Positions 12,201 through 24,380 are shown, counted from the stretch's first letter. The stretch is 64,000 nucleotides of DNA from Ophiocordyceps camponoti-saundersi (nom. inval.) (GCA_003339415.1 PDHQ01000059.1:62001-126000), one strand, 5' to 3'. Notes: generated from the letters alone by a model not told the origin. Numbers and translations: made by a program.

Positions 12201-13090
12201 TCGTTTATCTACTAAGTATTTTAAAATAAATTAATACTAATATATAGGACTTTTAGAGAGGAGCGTTAATAATTATAGCGGTAGGAGTAATATTAAGGGC
12301 GGCTATTAAAATAGCTAACCTTACTAAGGCGCTTGCCCGGGGCGTTATTATTATCTTACTAAGTTAAAGCTTTAATATCCTATTCCGCTTTTATATATCG
12401 CGTAAGTTAACTTAAATTCTTTCTTATTATTTATTATTAGCTATATTTAAAACTTTATTTTATTTTATATTATTTTATATTTACTAATAAGCTATTTAGC
12501 TATCCTCTTTTATTAATATATTATATTATTTTTATTATAGTAATATATAATTCCTTTAAATATATTTATAACTTAATTAGTATTTTAAGCTTTAACTTTA
12601 ACTTTACCCTTAACTTTGAATTTTACTTACCTTTTAATATTTATATTAAGCCTTAGTATAATCGAAATAATTAGCTAATTATAAGCTTATATACTTTATT
12701 AGCTTTATATATAGTTAATATTATATAATATTACTTATTTTATTATTTTTAATATAAAACTTTATAATTAGCTAGCTAAGCTATATATATAATATAAAGG
12801 AGGTTATAAGGCTTATTATAAATAATCTTAAGTATATTTATTATTATTATTTTATTAATATAATTATATAATTTCTATTACTTTCCTTTTATTATAAAAG
12901 TTAAAAGGAAAGTTAAAAAAAGGGGGTTAGAAATATACCTTTTTCTAAAAATAATAAAAAAAAAAGAGGAAAGGAAAAAGGAGGTAGAAAAGAAAAACAT
13001 ATAGCCCCCCCCTTTTTAATTACTAATAGATAATAAAATAGCTACCCTGCTACTTTACCTTACCCCCCCTCGGACTTTCCTTCCTTCGCC

Positions 13091-13195
13091 CTGCGCTATA
13101 CCGCCTCGCCTCGTACCGCCCTATACCGCCCTATACCGCCCCGCACCGCCCCGCACCGCCCCGCGCTATCTTATACCGCCCCGCTTTTTTTACCC
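13091..13195. repeat. GC-rich ~10-bp minisatellite in LINE C1
   Basis: About ten tandem units of the type CTATACCGCC / CCGCACCGCC, far more GC-rich than the surroundings. The reverse complement lies at the same place in C2 (29489-29576). Several CpA dinucleotides survive here although nearby ones are gone. Confidence 0.75.
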
Positions 13196-13351
13196 CGCGC
13201 TTTATAAACTTTCCTTTTCTCCGTACTCCTCTCCTTATTTTACTTTTCTTATATTATTTAAGATTACCCTTAGGTAATAAGCTTATTATATTATATTACT
13301 GCTAGCTACCGCTATACCTTTATATAAGCGTATAGTAAGCTTTCTTTTTAT

Positions 13352-13453
13352 AGTTAGGGGGTTTTGCCCTATTTTAAGGGATTTTTCCTACTTATTATAT
13401 TATAAAGTCTTTAGATATTATAAAGGCCCTTAGCGTATAAATAAATAAATAAA
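13352..13453 (+). other. LINE C1 3' terminus: shared hairpin motif and (AAAT)n tail
   Basis: A G-run and TTTT, then a hairpin with stem CCCT/AGGG, then TTTTTCC (13352-13392), followed by about 45 AT-rich bases and the ATAAATAAATAAATAAA tail next to the TSD. The same arrangement ends LINE E and element F. In LINEs, the 3' RNA end is what the reverse transcriptase recognises. Confidence 0.6.
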
Positions 13454-13468
13454 TATTATAATTTTATA

Positions 13469-14425
13469 CCTTGCTTTTTTAACTTTATAGCTATATTTAT
13501 TAACTTTATAAAGTAAAGCGCCCTCTTTTATTAAACTAATAAATATTAGCTTACTTTTAATATATTTAAATTTACTTTTATATTAGCTTTTATTCTTACT
13601 TAATAAGACTTTAATTATAATATAATTATAAAAGCTAACTATTTTAGTAAAGCTATAAGCGGCTATTTATCTTAAGTTAGCGCGGACTATATTTTCTAGC
13701 TAGTTATATATTATTTTAAGAAACTTCTCCTTATAAGATAAAATTATATAATTTATTATAAGAAGCTTTTTATTATTATTTCTTACCTTAAAGCGTAGTT
13801 TACTAAGCTATATAGCGTAGCTTAGCTATTTTTAATTTTAACTAATTATAAGGCCCTTAAGTATTTTATTATACTTAAAGCGATAATAGAATATTAAGCG
13901 TATTAAGCTAAAATACTCGCTTTTTTAATTTTTAACTTTAGTACCGCTTTAGCGCGTAAGCGTTTTAGCTAAACGCTCTCTCTTAAAAGGAGTAGAAACG
14001 CCGCGGTATAGAGGACTATTATAGCTAAATTATATAGCTTATTTTTATCTATTTTTTTAAGTTATATTTAATTTAGTTTAGCCTAGCCCCGCCTAACTTC
14101 CTTTTTATTTTACCCCTTATTCTTAATATTTTAACTTTTTTTTAAAAATAAAACTTTATAAAGATTTTAATTAGTAGCTTTTTATATTAATCTACTTTAT
14201 AATATCCGCTATTAAGCAATCTATTCCTTTATTTAAAAGTTTTCGCTAAAAGCTAGTATTTATAAGTAAGTTATAAACTACTCTTTTCTTACTTATAAGT
14301 AATTATAATTCTAAAGCTATCTTTAAGTTTCTAAATAAAAACTTTTTATTATTATACTTATTTAATAAATATATAACTCCCTTATAGCAGGATACCTTAA
14401 TAAGAATATTACTTTTATATTTTTT
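13469..14425 (+). pseudogene. B2 RNase H and start of integrase
   Basis: Continuation of the B2 Pol after C1, equivalent to B1 about 23,845-24,790. It contains the RNase H region, including the counterpart of the TDYKALEYF block seen in B1 at 24,200-24,240, here more damaged. It ends at the 13-bp TSD of F3. Confidence 0.7.
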
Positions 14426-14438
14426 AATAAAAATTCTA

Positions 14439-16298
14439 TTAACTTTTATATATTTTATAAACTCCGCGCTTATAGTAACGTAGATATAAACTTCTTATTC
14501 TTATATTATAAGTAAACTCCCCTCCCTTTATTACCCCGTAATAATAGCTAGCCGCGCTTAGAGTAACTCTAAAAAAGAGGGCGACGCTATATAAATTAAT
14601 TATAACCGCGAAAATTTTTTACTTAAAATATAATTTTACTTTAAATTATAATAATCTTAAACTTAAAAGTTTACTATATTTACTATTTTATTAAAAGCTA
14701 AGGTAAATATTAATAAGATTATTTTAAAAGATATTTTTATTTTTATATAAGTAATTATTAAATAAGTAGCGGAGTTTAAGAGGGTTTATAAAGGTGCCCC
14801 CCTTATTCTAACTTTATTAGTTAATAATATCTTTTTTAGCTATTATAGCTATAATTTTCTTTTTTTATAGCTTTAGGGGGAGTAAAACTCTTTTAATATA
14901 AGCTATAATTATAGCTAAAGCGCTAGAAAAAACTATTAAAAAATAAATTTCTAAGTAATATAAATAATAGCTTATAATTTATTTTAATTTTATAATTACT
15001 CCGCTTCGGGTTTAAGGCCTTAAAATAATTATAATAAATATTAATTATAAATTTTATAAGTAAGGCTAAGCTTTTATAATAAGGAAATTACCTAATAGCG
15101 ATATTATAGTAATATTTTAAAATATTATTTATAAGCTTTAGTCCGATTTAAGATAGCTTTATATTATTTTTAAAGAAAAGGTATATTTAACTAATAAAGG
15201 TTATACTTTTTTTATAAAAAGGGTATTAATATAAGCTTTATAATAAGGTAATAAGGAAGCTTTTTAGAAAAATATTAAGTTATTAAATAAAGTTTTAGTA
15301 ATATAATTATATATAAAAAGATATTATTCTAAGATATAATAAAGTTACTTAATAATTATTATTAATAATATAATAAATATAAATTAAATTTATAATAAAA
15401 GTATAATAATATAAGCGGAGATTTTTAACGCTAAACTATATATATTAAAAGTTTAACTTTAGTAATATTTTAAATATTATTAACTTAAATATATTACTAA
15501 ATATTATATAATAAAGCTATAATATAATAAGTATTTTACCGCTTTATATATAAAAAGTAAGTTCGCTTACCTTATAATATATAGGAAAAGATTATATTAT
15601 TATCTTTTTTATTAGAAATCTTACCTTAAGTAAAATTAACTTTACCTTAAAATAAGAGTAATATAGGACTAAGTAAAGGATATATATATTACCTAATTTT
15701 AAAAGTTTATAAATTAAAGCTTTATATATATTACCCCTCCTCCCCTTTTAGCGCTAACTAGAAACTAGTAATAGCTAGGGCGGAAACGTTAAAGAGTAAA
15801 TATAGTAATACCCCCTTTTTTAACTTTAACTTTATACTTATTTATAGCTTTACTATAATAATCTAGCTATTTTTTAAAATTAGCTATTATAAGGTTTATT
15901 ATAAAATAGTAAAACTTTTATATATATTTAAGTTATACTAATAAGGCCTTAATAAATTAGATTATTAAGGCTATTTTAATTAAATATAAGGATTTAGTTT
16001 ATAATAATAATAATAACTAGAAGGATAAGTAAGCTATATAAACTTTATACTAAACTTAGTTTATATATACTCTTACTATTATAAAGTCCGCTTCGGGGGA
16101 AATATTAGCTTCTAAATTACTAATTAATACCTAACTTATTAAATATATAAAATACCGGGTATAGGCGGGGCCTAACCTAAAGCTAAGGTAATACTTAAGA
16201 GGAGGGTTTTACTTTAAGTTCTCCGGTTTTTCCCCTTTTTAGAATATATATAAGATAGTTCTAAGCTATATAAAGTATACTAGTATATAAATTATTAT
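14439..16298 (+). mobile_element. Element F3, inserted in the B2 integrase region
   Basis: 1,860 bp, third F copy. The 13-bp TSD at 14426-14438 and 16299-16311 differs only by C/T and G/A changes (AATAAAAATTCTA versus AATAAGAATTTTA), as expected if RIP acted after insertion. The 3' motif is at about 16198-16240. It is the least decayed F copy in its 3' part, retaining several CpG and CCGG steps. Confidence 0.75.
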
Positions 16299-16311
16299 AA
16301 TAAGAATTTTA

Positions 16312-17540
16312 TTAAGATAAGATATTTATAAGTATAGTATATTTTATTTATAATTATTATTATTACGGGGATTATTTAAATTACTAGTAGTACTAAGAAC
16401 TATTTTAGCTATTACTTTTATTTAAATAGTTTTAAATTACTCTTTTAGTAAACTTTATAACTAAGCTTCTTACTTTTAATAAGTCTTAGCTTTATTTTCT
16501 TATAATTATTATAAATTATTTTTCTAAGTATATTTAACTTAAAGCTATAATATTAATAAATACTAAGTAATATGCTAAACGCTTTATTTAATATTAATAG
16601 CGATTTTATAGCTTTCCTTATAAGTTAATTTTTAACTATAAGTTAAACTAAATAAGTTACTTTTAATTTACTTTTTATTATTTTACTAAAATATAAAAAC
16701 TCCTCTCTATAGCTTATTATCTTTAAACTAATAATAATATAAAGTATATAAATTAAAAAGTATAAGCTATCTTATATTATATAATCTCTGTCTTATAGTT
16801 TAATTAGCCTTATTACTTATTAGTATACTAGCTTATTTTAAATAATTAAGACTTATTTATAATAAGCGTAAGTCTTAACTACTTACTTTATAGCTTTAAT
16901 ATTACCTTTTTAAATTATTTACTTAAAGTTACTACCTTAGTTTTATTTTTAAGAAGTTAGGCTATAGCGTTCGCTTATTACTTTTATAATAATATTAAGC
17001 TAGCCTAGGCCTTTATTACTTAAGCTTAGTAATAATAAAAAGATTTATCTAATAAGTTTTATTATTTTATAAAACGATTCTAAGTAAGTAATTTTATATA
17101 GCTTAACTTTATATATATATAATCTAACTATTTATCTTAAAAGCTTAATTATCTTAAAAGTAAATATAAAGTAATAGCTATATTAATATTACTTACTATT
17201 ATTTTAAATATATTCTTTTATATTTACTTTACTTTTTATATCGATTTTATTAAATATATTATTAGTAACTTTTTACCTTTTTAATTATTAGCTAACTTTT
17301 AGCTAAATCCCCTTTTATATTTCTTTTATAATAATTTATCTCTTAATAAATATAAAGTTTAGGAAATCCTTATTATAAAAAATATAAAGGGCTACCGCTT
17401 ATTAAATAGCTTACCTTATTATTTTATTTTTATAAAATAAAAAAGCTACGCTACTCTTATATAAAAGCTACTTAATAATTTTAATTACTATATAGTATTA
17501 AATTAGTTTAAGTTTATATAAGGTAATATACGCTTTTATA
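16312..17540 (+). pseudogene. B2 integrase and chromodomain
   Basis: Continuation of B2 Pol after F3, matching B1 about 24,830-26,040. The C-terminal chromodomain region is about 17,340-17,530. Heavily stopped; assignment rests on alignment with B1. Confidence 0.65.
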
Positions 17541-19191
17541 ATAGCCTAAAGTAAACTTAACTATATATTTATTTACTTTACCTTTTAAGTTACATATAAT
17601 TATCCCCTTTAAGTAATATTCCCTTAGCGTAAAGTAACCTTCCCGCCCTTTTTTTACCTCTTATCTCCCTCTATCCCCTTTTTATATTAGCTTTAAGCTA
17701 ATATTAATATTATTTATCTTAATAGTAAAATTATTTATAATAATTAAATAGCTTAGGAGATTATTATAGCGCTAGCTATTAATAAGCGTTAGCGTTAATT
17801 TATAATAAGTATATTCTTAAGTAAGAGAGGGTAAACTTTAAAGCTATAAAAATATATATAATAATAATAATAGCGGGATTCCTCCTTATCTAGCCCCCGC
17901 GCCGCGCGCGCTACGCTTATTAATAAATATAAACTTATTTTCTTAATATTAAAAAAGGAGGAATAATAAGTAATATATATAAGCGGCTAAGGTTTATAAG
18001 CTAAGTAATATATATAAATTAATAATAAAAGTATATTATAAAATAGTAAAAGTAGCGCTAGCTAAGCGAAGTAATTTATATAAATTAATAAGCGCTATAA
18101 ATATTTAGCGCGAGATATTATTATATTTTTTATTCTCGCGCTTATACGCGTTAATATTAGCTTAGTAGTTTATAATATAAGTAGCTTATTTATTTTATTA
18201 TTAGATAAGGATTTAATATTAATATTCTTCTTACCGCTAAAAAAGCCCTTATACCGCGCTATAAAGGAATTAAGCTTAAAAGTAAGTATACTCTATTATT
18301 ACTATTATTACTAATAATATTATATTATCGCTATAAATATATTATAAGTTAAGGTATAAGAGGCGGGGATAGTAATTATATTATTAATAATAAAGATAAA
18401 TATAGAGGAGTATTATTAGTTAGGCGTAGCAAAGGTATATAAGTTTATTACTAGATAAGAAATAATATAAGCTATAGCTATTATAGCTTATAAGTAATTA
18501 ATATAAATAATAAACTTAGGCGTTAGGCGGGCGTGGCGGCTAGGGATTTTTTTAATATAGGCGTAAATAAGTAAAGTAATAGCTTATCTTTTTTAAACTA
18601 TAATATATAAATTATAAATAGCTTAGTATAAGCGTATATTTATAATAAATAGGTGCTTTTCTTAAAAGTATTATTTTTACTATAATCTGCACGCTTTATA
18701 AGCCGCCTTATAGCCTTATTAATAGTTAATATTATAGCTATTATAAGAGTTTTAAATATAAAGCGTATATAAGTATTTTACCTCTTATAATATAATAATA
18801 CTTTTATTATCTAAGTCTCCTTTTATAGCGTATTTACTTAGTATATAAAATAGTAATTATAGCTAACTAAATAATATATTAATAAGGTAAAAGGATATCT
18901 TAATAAGCGTAAAAAGCTTAAAAAATAGCGGTAATAAAAAATAATAATAATAATAATAGAAAAAAATAAAGATAATAATATAAAAAATAATTATAAGAAT
19001 ATAATAATAAGCTAATAAACTAATAAATATAAATAAAAAAATTACTTAGCGAGAGAAATAATATAACTAGCTTAAGAAAAAAAAAGAAAAAAGGAGGAAG
19101 AAAAATTTTTTATATAAGGGATATTTTAACTTATACCTTATATATATATATACCGCGGCTAGAAATACTTTTTTCCTTAAGCGGCGAGGTA
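17541..19191 (+). other. B2 non-coding 3' region between chromodomain and 3' LTR
   Basis: About 1.65 kb with no recognisable domain on either strand. The same long region is present in B1 (26041-27711), and its LTR-proximal part in B3 (59839-61022), so it is an original part of the family. It contains (TAA)n runs near 18,940-18,960 and a purine-rich tract shortly before the LTR (about 19,070-19,105) that could be the polypurine tract region. Confidence 0.5.
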
Positions 19192-19440
19192 TATAAGGGA
19201 TTCGGGCTATACCTAAATAGCTAAGTTATATAAGAGTGCTTATTTAAGTCTGCGCGTATAATAAGCGTAAAGTATATATAAGTATATATAATTAGTTAGC
19301 GCCGCGCGTAGGCCGCGCGCGGGCTATATATAAACTATAACTTTAAGTTTATATACTATATATATTTTAAAACCTCCTAAGTTAATTTATATTAATAAAG
19401 TTAGCTTTATATAAGAGTATTAGAGTATTAAACTTTAATA
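19192..19440 (+). repeat. 3' LTR of B2
   Basis: 249 bp, same length as the 5' LTR at 5177. It differs from it mostly by C/T and G/A transitions. TSD GTATA follows at 19441-19445. Confidence 0.88.
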
Positions 19441-19445
19441 GTATA

Positions 19446-19820
19446 TAAGATAGAAAATAAAAAAGTTATTTATTATTAATAGTTAAGTTTAAGTTTATAA
19501 TATTACTTTTTATACTTTTACTTTATATAATATTAGAGTAAATGCTTATTTCTTAATTAGCTATTATTTTATAAAGTAAGCGGTAAAGCGCTTAAATACT
19601 AAGCTTATACTTATTTATCCCATTCCCTTTATTAATTTCCAAAGCTATTAAGCTAGCTTAGTTTATAAATACTTAATTATTACCTTAATAATTAATAAAT
19701 AGTATTTTCCTTAGGAAATTTACTAAGTAACTAACTATACTTAAAATCTTTTTATTAGCTTATTTTAAATAGCTAAGAAAAGGTTATTACTAAACTATAT
19801 AGCTTAGAAACTAGTTTAGC
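19446..19820 (+). pseudogene. Protease region of element D
   Basis: This is D sequence resuming on the far side of B2. One plus-strand frame resembles the aspartic protease part of fungal Gypsy Pol proteins: a basic stretch near 19,575 (AVKRLNTK), a PIPFINF segment near 19,630, and a hydrophobic end near 19,760. The catalytic D-S/T-G is not clearly readable. It ends where the LTR of A4 begins at 19821. No reverse transcriptase of D is present; it may lie beyond the A array, outside the window. Confidence 0.4.
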
Positions 19821-20671
19821 TGTTACGGATCGTACCCGTAATTACCTTTTCTTACTCGTATAGCCCTTAATCTAAGCTTCTAAAGATAAGGAAGTAAGGG
19901 GTAATAAGAAGGTAGGGGGCTTTACTTACTATAGCTAAGCAGTAAGTATCTAAAATAGGAAATTTATAAAGTATAAATAAGTAAAAACTTCCTAAATAGA
20001 AATATCTTATAAGGTAAGGGAAGGTTATTAAGAGTAGGCTTTTAAGGTATAAATTGTTTAGATTAAAAGCTTAAAGAAGAAGGAAAGGAAAAACCCTTCG
20101 AGGGAAGGAAGCCTTCCTTTTATAATTTTCCTTCCTTAAGATACTATCTAATTATATAAGCTAGCTAAAATTCTATAGAATACGGTAGAAGCTTTATATT
20201 ATAAATATACTAGCGAATAGAATAGCTTTATTTTATTTAATTTGCTTTTATTATATTCCTTTTACTTTAAAATTAAATTCTTACTTTAAAATTAAATTTT
20301 AATTTTAAATCTCTATAATTCTTAGTAAATAAAATAGCTTGATTTTATTTTATTATATTCTATTAGCTTCTAAGTTAATAGTAAATTATAATAGATAATT
20401 CTTTATTTATAATAATTAATATTTTTTTCTATTTTTAACTATCTTTATCTGTTTTTTTTATCTTAAGAATTCTATTCGTTTTTTTTATTATTTCTTATCT
20501 TATCTTATTATCCGAGGTTTAACCTTCTAAGGTTTAGCTATAATTTAAATACTAAATATTAGTGTTTTTACTTTATTATATAAACTATATTATTAAGCGG
20601 CTTATATAATAAATACTACTTATAGAATTAGATAGTACTTTTAACTTGTATTTATATTTTAAATTATTATA
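19821..20671 (-). repeat. LTR of A4 (3' LTR in element orientation)
   Basis: 851 bp, starting TGTTACGGATCG and aligned with the A1 LTRs at 32624 and 39877. The flanking TTAGC (19816-19820) is the candidate left TSD; its partner should lie right of the whole A4-A3 array, outside the window. Confidence 0.85.
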
Positions 20672-21026
20672 TATTCCTCTTTCTATAATTTATAACCTTA
20701 TAAACTTTATTATAGAAGAATAATATAAGGTATAAATAATAGTTAGTTAGGTAAGTAGTTATTTTTATTCTTATAAGAAAAGAAAAAGTATTTCGAAAAA
20801 ACTTAATAAGGTAAAAATAATTAATTTTTTATATATATAAGGTCCTTATAATTATATTATTTATAACGTTCCCCTTTTTAAAATTTTTAATCTTAAAAAC
20901 TTTTTATTAAAAGTATTTTTCTTTATTATATTTTTTAATAAGTTTAAGTGCCTTAGTTAGGTATTTTACAAAGTCCTAAGTATTTTCTTTAAAAGAGTAT
21001 CTCTTTTATTTTATTAGATAATATAC
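20672..21026 (-). pseudogene. A4 end of Pol: chromodomain C-terminus and polypurine region
   Basis: Aligned with A1 33473-33830. It encodes, on the minus strand, the last part of the chromodomain and the untranslated stretch next to the 3' LTR. B1 inserted just upstream of the chromodomain core, with TSD TATTT/TATTC at 21027-21031 and 27962-27966. Confidence 0.65.
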
Positions 21027-21031
21027 TATTT

Positions 21032-21281
21032 TATAAAGGATTCGGGCTGCGCCCGAATAGCTAAGTCACGTAAGGGGTGCTTAGTTAAGTCCGCGCGTAT
21101 AACGGGCGCGGGGTATATATAAGCGTATACGATTAGTTAGCGCCGCGTGCGGGACGGGCGCGGGCTATATATAAACTATAACCCTAAGTACGTATACTAT
21201 ATATACCTTAAAACCTCTTAAGTTATTCTATATTAATAAAGTTAGCTTCTTATAAACGTTAAAGAGTATAGAACCTTTATA
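21032..21281 (+). repeat. 5' LTR of B1
   Basis: 250 bp with ends TATAAAGG and CCTTTATA. The CG-rich block at about 21,139-21,166 keeps a repeated GCGCGGG pattern. TSD TATTT precedes it. Confidence 0.9.
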
Positions 21282-22950
21282 ATAAAATAACTTCGATTAT
21301 AAATAACCTTAATATTTAATAAGCTATTATCGCTTAGCTCTTAGAGTAATAAGCTATTATTATAGAGCTTTAAAGCCTTATACGCTAATAGTACTAATTT
21401 ATATAGCTTCTTAAGTAATAGTAATCGTAACCCTGCCGTAAGCCGCTACCTCTTAGGTTACTATTTAATAGCGATAAGGACCTTTTTTTAATATAGCGCT
21501 CCTTTATATTTTATAAGCTATAGGCGGACTAGGCTTTTATTAGTATTACTTATAACTAATAGGTATTTTTATATTAATATTTATCTTCTATAGTTTAAGC
21601 TAAAATAGCTCCGTTTTTTAAATAAGGTGCTAAGTATAAGTATAACCTTAATTATTTCCTAAGTTACCTTAATATTATATTTGCTAACTTATACTAGCGC
21701 TAGATAGCTATAACGGAGCTTAAATACCTTATATAGGGCGCTTCTAAGTCTTTCTCTAATTTCCTCGTTTACTTTAAGGCTAAGCTTACTTTAATAAACG
21801 GTGCTAAATAAGCTAATAAGATTAAAGTTATACGCCTCTATTATACTCTTACGCCGGCCTTTCGCTAATACTATATAAGGCGTAATATTCCCCTAACTAA
21901 GTATATTATCGCTATTACTAAGATCTACGCTATTACCGTAAATATTAAGTTTTTCCGTTTTAAAAATAAAGGCTAGACGCCCTTATTTTCTACTTTTAAG
22001 CTATCTTAGGATACCCCGATAACTAATATATATTAGACCGGCACCTAGCTACGCTTTAGTAAATAAGGTAGCCCCCCCTCTTAAGGCCAGAACGGCCGCG
22101 GCGGTAAGACCTATTATTAGGTAACTAAAGCTAGTAATAACGAGATTATAAAGTAGCGCGCTAAAGGCCGCTACCTCCGCTATAGCGGTACCGGCTATTT
22201 CTTATATAAATATAAGCTTAATTCTCCCTTATTAGCCTTTTTAGTCCGCTTCGTAGATACCGTAAAAAAGGAGGAGAACCCCGCCTCGGACTAAGAAAAT
22301 AAATCCCCCCTATATTAAGTCTCCTATAGGAGGAGGACTCTCGTAGTAATATTACTTATAGAATACTAAATAACTATTTTACGGATATTAGTTAGAATAT
22401 AAACTCGCCTCTCTTCCTTCTCCTTATATTTATAAATTTTACTTCCTTTATTACTATATAAGCAGATAGTAGCTATAATTACTATATTATTATAAGCGAA
22501 TCTTTTATATAGCGCTATTAGCTTAAGTAAATTCCCTTCTCTTACTTACGAGTAATCCGTATTATTATATAAATATATTACTAATAGCGCGTGCGCTTTA
22601 AGTTATACTTATTTATTTACTATTTTATTTACTTTATAGCTAATATTAATAGCTAATAATCGCTTATAATAGTATATATAATCCTAAACTTTACTTAAAA
22701 CCTAATCCTTAGCTTATTTTAGATAGCGCGTAATAATATCTCGCTATATCCTTATAAGCGGGAAGTTATAATTTACTTTGCTAGCGGATTAATTATTTTA
22801 TACTCTAAATTTTAGTAAGTTACTTACCTTATTATAGCTATCCTTAGTTTTATTTTCGTAGCCCTTATCCGCCGCGAATCCTAATAGTATACTAATTACT
22901 AATTTCTTATTACTAGCTTATAAGATATCTCTTATATTTTATATATTATA
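21282..22950 (+). pseudogene. B1 gag region
   Basis: By position between the 5' LTR and the reverse transcriptase. Plus-strand frames are interrupted by TAA/TAG every few dozen codons and I cannot identify a zinc knuckle with confidence. The call rests on element layout and conservation of the same stretch in B2 (5426-7000). Confidence 0.5.
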
Positions 22951-23179
22951 ACCTTTACTTTAATTATAGGCCCCTTTTTATTTTCTAAGATATCGGATTT
23001 TACTAACTTATTCGATAAGGAGAAAGCTAGCGTTTTACCCCCTTATTACGGTAATTATAACTATTATATCTAACTCCGCTAGAAACTTAATAGTTCCTTA
23101 CCCTTTTTACCTTAAGGCTTACTTTATAATATACCTTATAAGTATCTCCTTAAGGTTCGGAAATAAATTACTAACTTAA

Positions 23180-23640
23180 TAGATAAAAGATAAATCCGCG
23201 CTAGCTTATTATTTGCGGCCGCCCCTATCTTACTTATAAAAAAGCTAAGAGGCGGGTAGCGCTTTTATATTAATTATCGCGCCTTAAATAAGGTAACGAA
23301 GTAAGATTATTATTCCCTCCCGCTTATTAAGGAGACGCTTTATAGCTTTTTAGGTACTTATTAATTTACGAAATTAGATATTTATACCGCTTTTTATAAG
23401 CTTCGTATTATAAAGGGTAAGGAATATCTTATAACTTTCTATACTTAGTTTAATTTATTTAAATATTTTATTTACTTTTTTAGCTTTATAGGAGCGCCCG
23501 CCACGTTTTAGTATTATATTAATACTACCTTTAGTAACTCCTTAGGGGACTTTACTATAATATACCTAAACGATATCCTTATCTATTTAGGAGGTTCCTA
23601 TTCTAATTATTAGCGTAAGGTATATATTATATTTTTATAT
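23180..23640 (+). pseudogene. B1 reverse transcriptase
   Basis: Plus-strand frame with the standard Gypsy landmarks in order: a hydrophobic PIL...KKL block, FYINYRALNKVT, YSLPLIKETL, FTKLDIYTAF (palm Asp retained), FIGAPATF, and YLND at 23,563-23,574 followed by ILIY. The reverse transcriptase would copy element RNA to DNA. The catalytic box reads Y-L-N-D where Y-L-D-D is usual. The AAC codon (CTAAACGAT) is not a simple RIP product of GAC/GAT in this context, so it may be ancestral. Internal stops replace Gln codons. Confidence 0.85.
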
Positions 23641-23819
23641 TTTTATTAAGCTAGGCTTTTTCTTAATCTTAATAAGTATAACTTTACTATTTATAAAGTT
23701 AAGTACTTAGGGTTTATTATCTACGCTAGTAAAAAAATATAGCTAAACCTTATTAAAGTTTTTATAATTTTAAAATAAGAGGCGCTAACCTACGTCCGCG
23801 GCGTGCGTAGTTTTCTTAA

Positions 23820-24380
23820 GTTTACTAACTTTTATTATAATTTTATACCTTACTTTTTAAACCTTATAGCCCCCTTAGTTAAGCTTACGAAATATAGCGC
23901 GCTTTTCTACTAAACTAATAAGTACTAGCTTACTTTTAATACGCTTAAGTCCGCGTTTATCTTTACCCCTATCCTCGCCTAGTAAGATCTAGACCGTAAT
24001 ATTATTATTAAAGCTAACTATTCTAGCGAGGCTATTAGCAGGTGCTTTTCTTAGTTTAGCTTAAATTATATCCTTTAGCTTATTATATATTATTTTAAGA
24101 AACTTTTACTTATAGAATAGAACTATATAATTTATAATAAAAAGCTTCTTATTATTATTTTTTACCTTAAAGCGTAATTTACTAAGTTACGTAAAATTAC
24201 GCGGCTATTTTTTATCTTTACGGATTATAAGGCCTTGGAATATTTTACTACGCTTAAGGCTATAATAGAATATTAAGCGCGTTAGGCTAAGACGCTTACC
24301 TTTTTTAACTTCTGCTTTTAGTACTATTTTAGCACGTAAGCGTCGCGGCCTAATACGCTCTCCTAGCGAGAATAGGATTA
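23820..24380 (+). pseudogene. B1 RNase H
   Basis: Same frame as the reverse transcriptase. Landmarks: a LIAPLVKLTK segment near 23,865, a segment ending in LKSAF near 23,950, TDYKALEYFTTLK near 24,205-24,245, and ASRPNTLS near 24,335-24,360 (the usual end of the domain, normally RPD-ALSR). It would degrade the RNA strand during replication. Stops are at Gln/Trp positions. Confidence 0.8.

Larger units (their letters stand above)
9859..13453 (+). mobile_element. LINE C1, 5'-truncated copy inserted in B2
   Basis: 3,595 bp flanked by a perfect 15-bp TSD, TATTATAATTTTATA (9844-9858 and 13454-13468). The right end has an (AAAT)n tail (13437-13453). The left end is a truncation: it starts 8 bases before the reverse transcriptase F-x-D-D box, whereas sister C2 (29223-44648, reverse strand) continues about 3.7 kb further. 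Left truncation, a simple-sequence tail and a long variable TSD together are the hallmark of LINE retrotransposition. Confidence 0.85.
5177..19440 (+). mobile_element. Gypsy chromovirus B2, complete but interrupted by three later insertions
   Basis: Two 249-bp LTRs (5177-5425 and 19192-19440) bound this element, with a matching 5-bp TSD GTATA on both sides. Removing F2, C1, F3 and their TSDs leaves about 6.9 kb, equal to the uninterrupted sister B1 (6,930 bp). Order on the plus strand is LTR, gag, protease and reverse transcriptase, RNase H, integrase, chromodomain, long non-coding 3' region, LTR. It is much more decayed than B1. It is inserted in the D element between gag and protease. Confidence 0.88.

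Noticed and set aside
13091..13195. CpG island promoter of a host gene
   Set aside because: It is a short tandem minisatellite located inside LINE C in both copies, with no gene next to it.
19446..19820. Host gene fragment left between B2 and A4
   Set aside because: The frame resembles an aspartic protease and is continuous with the D gag once B2 is removed using its GTATA duplication.
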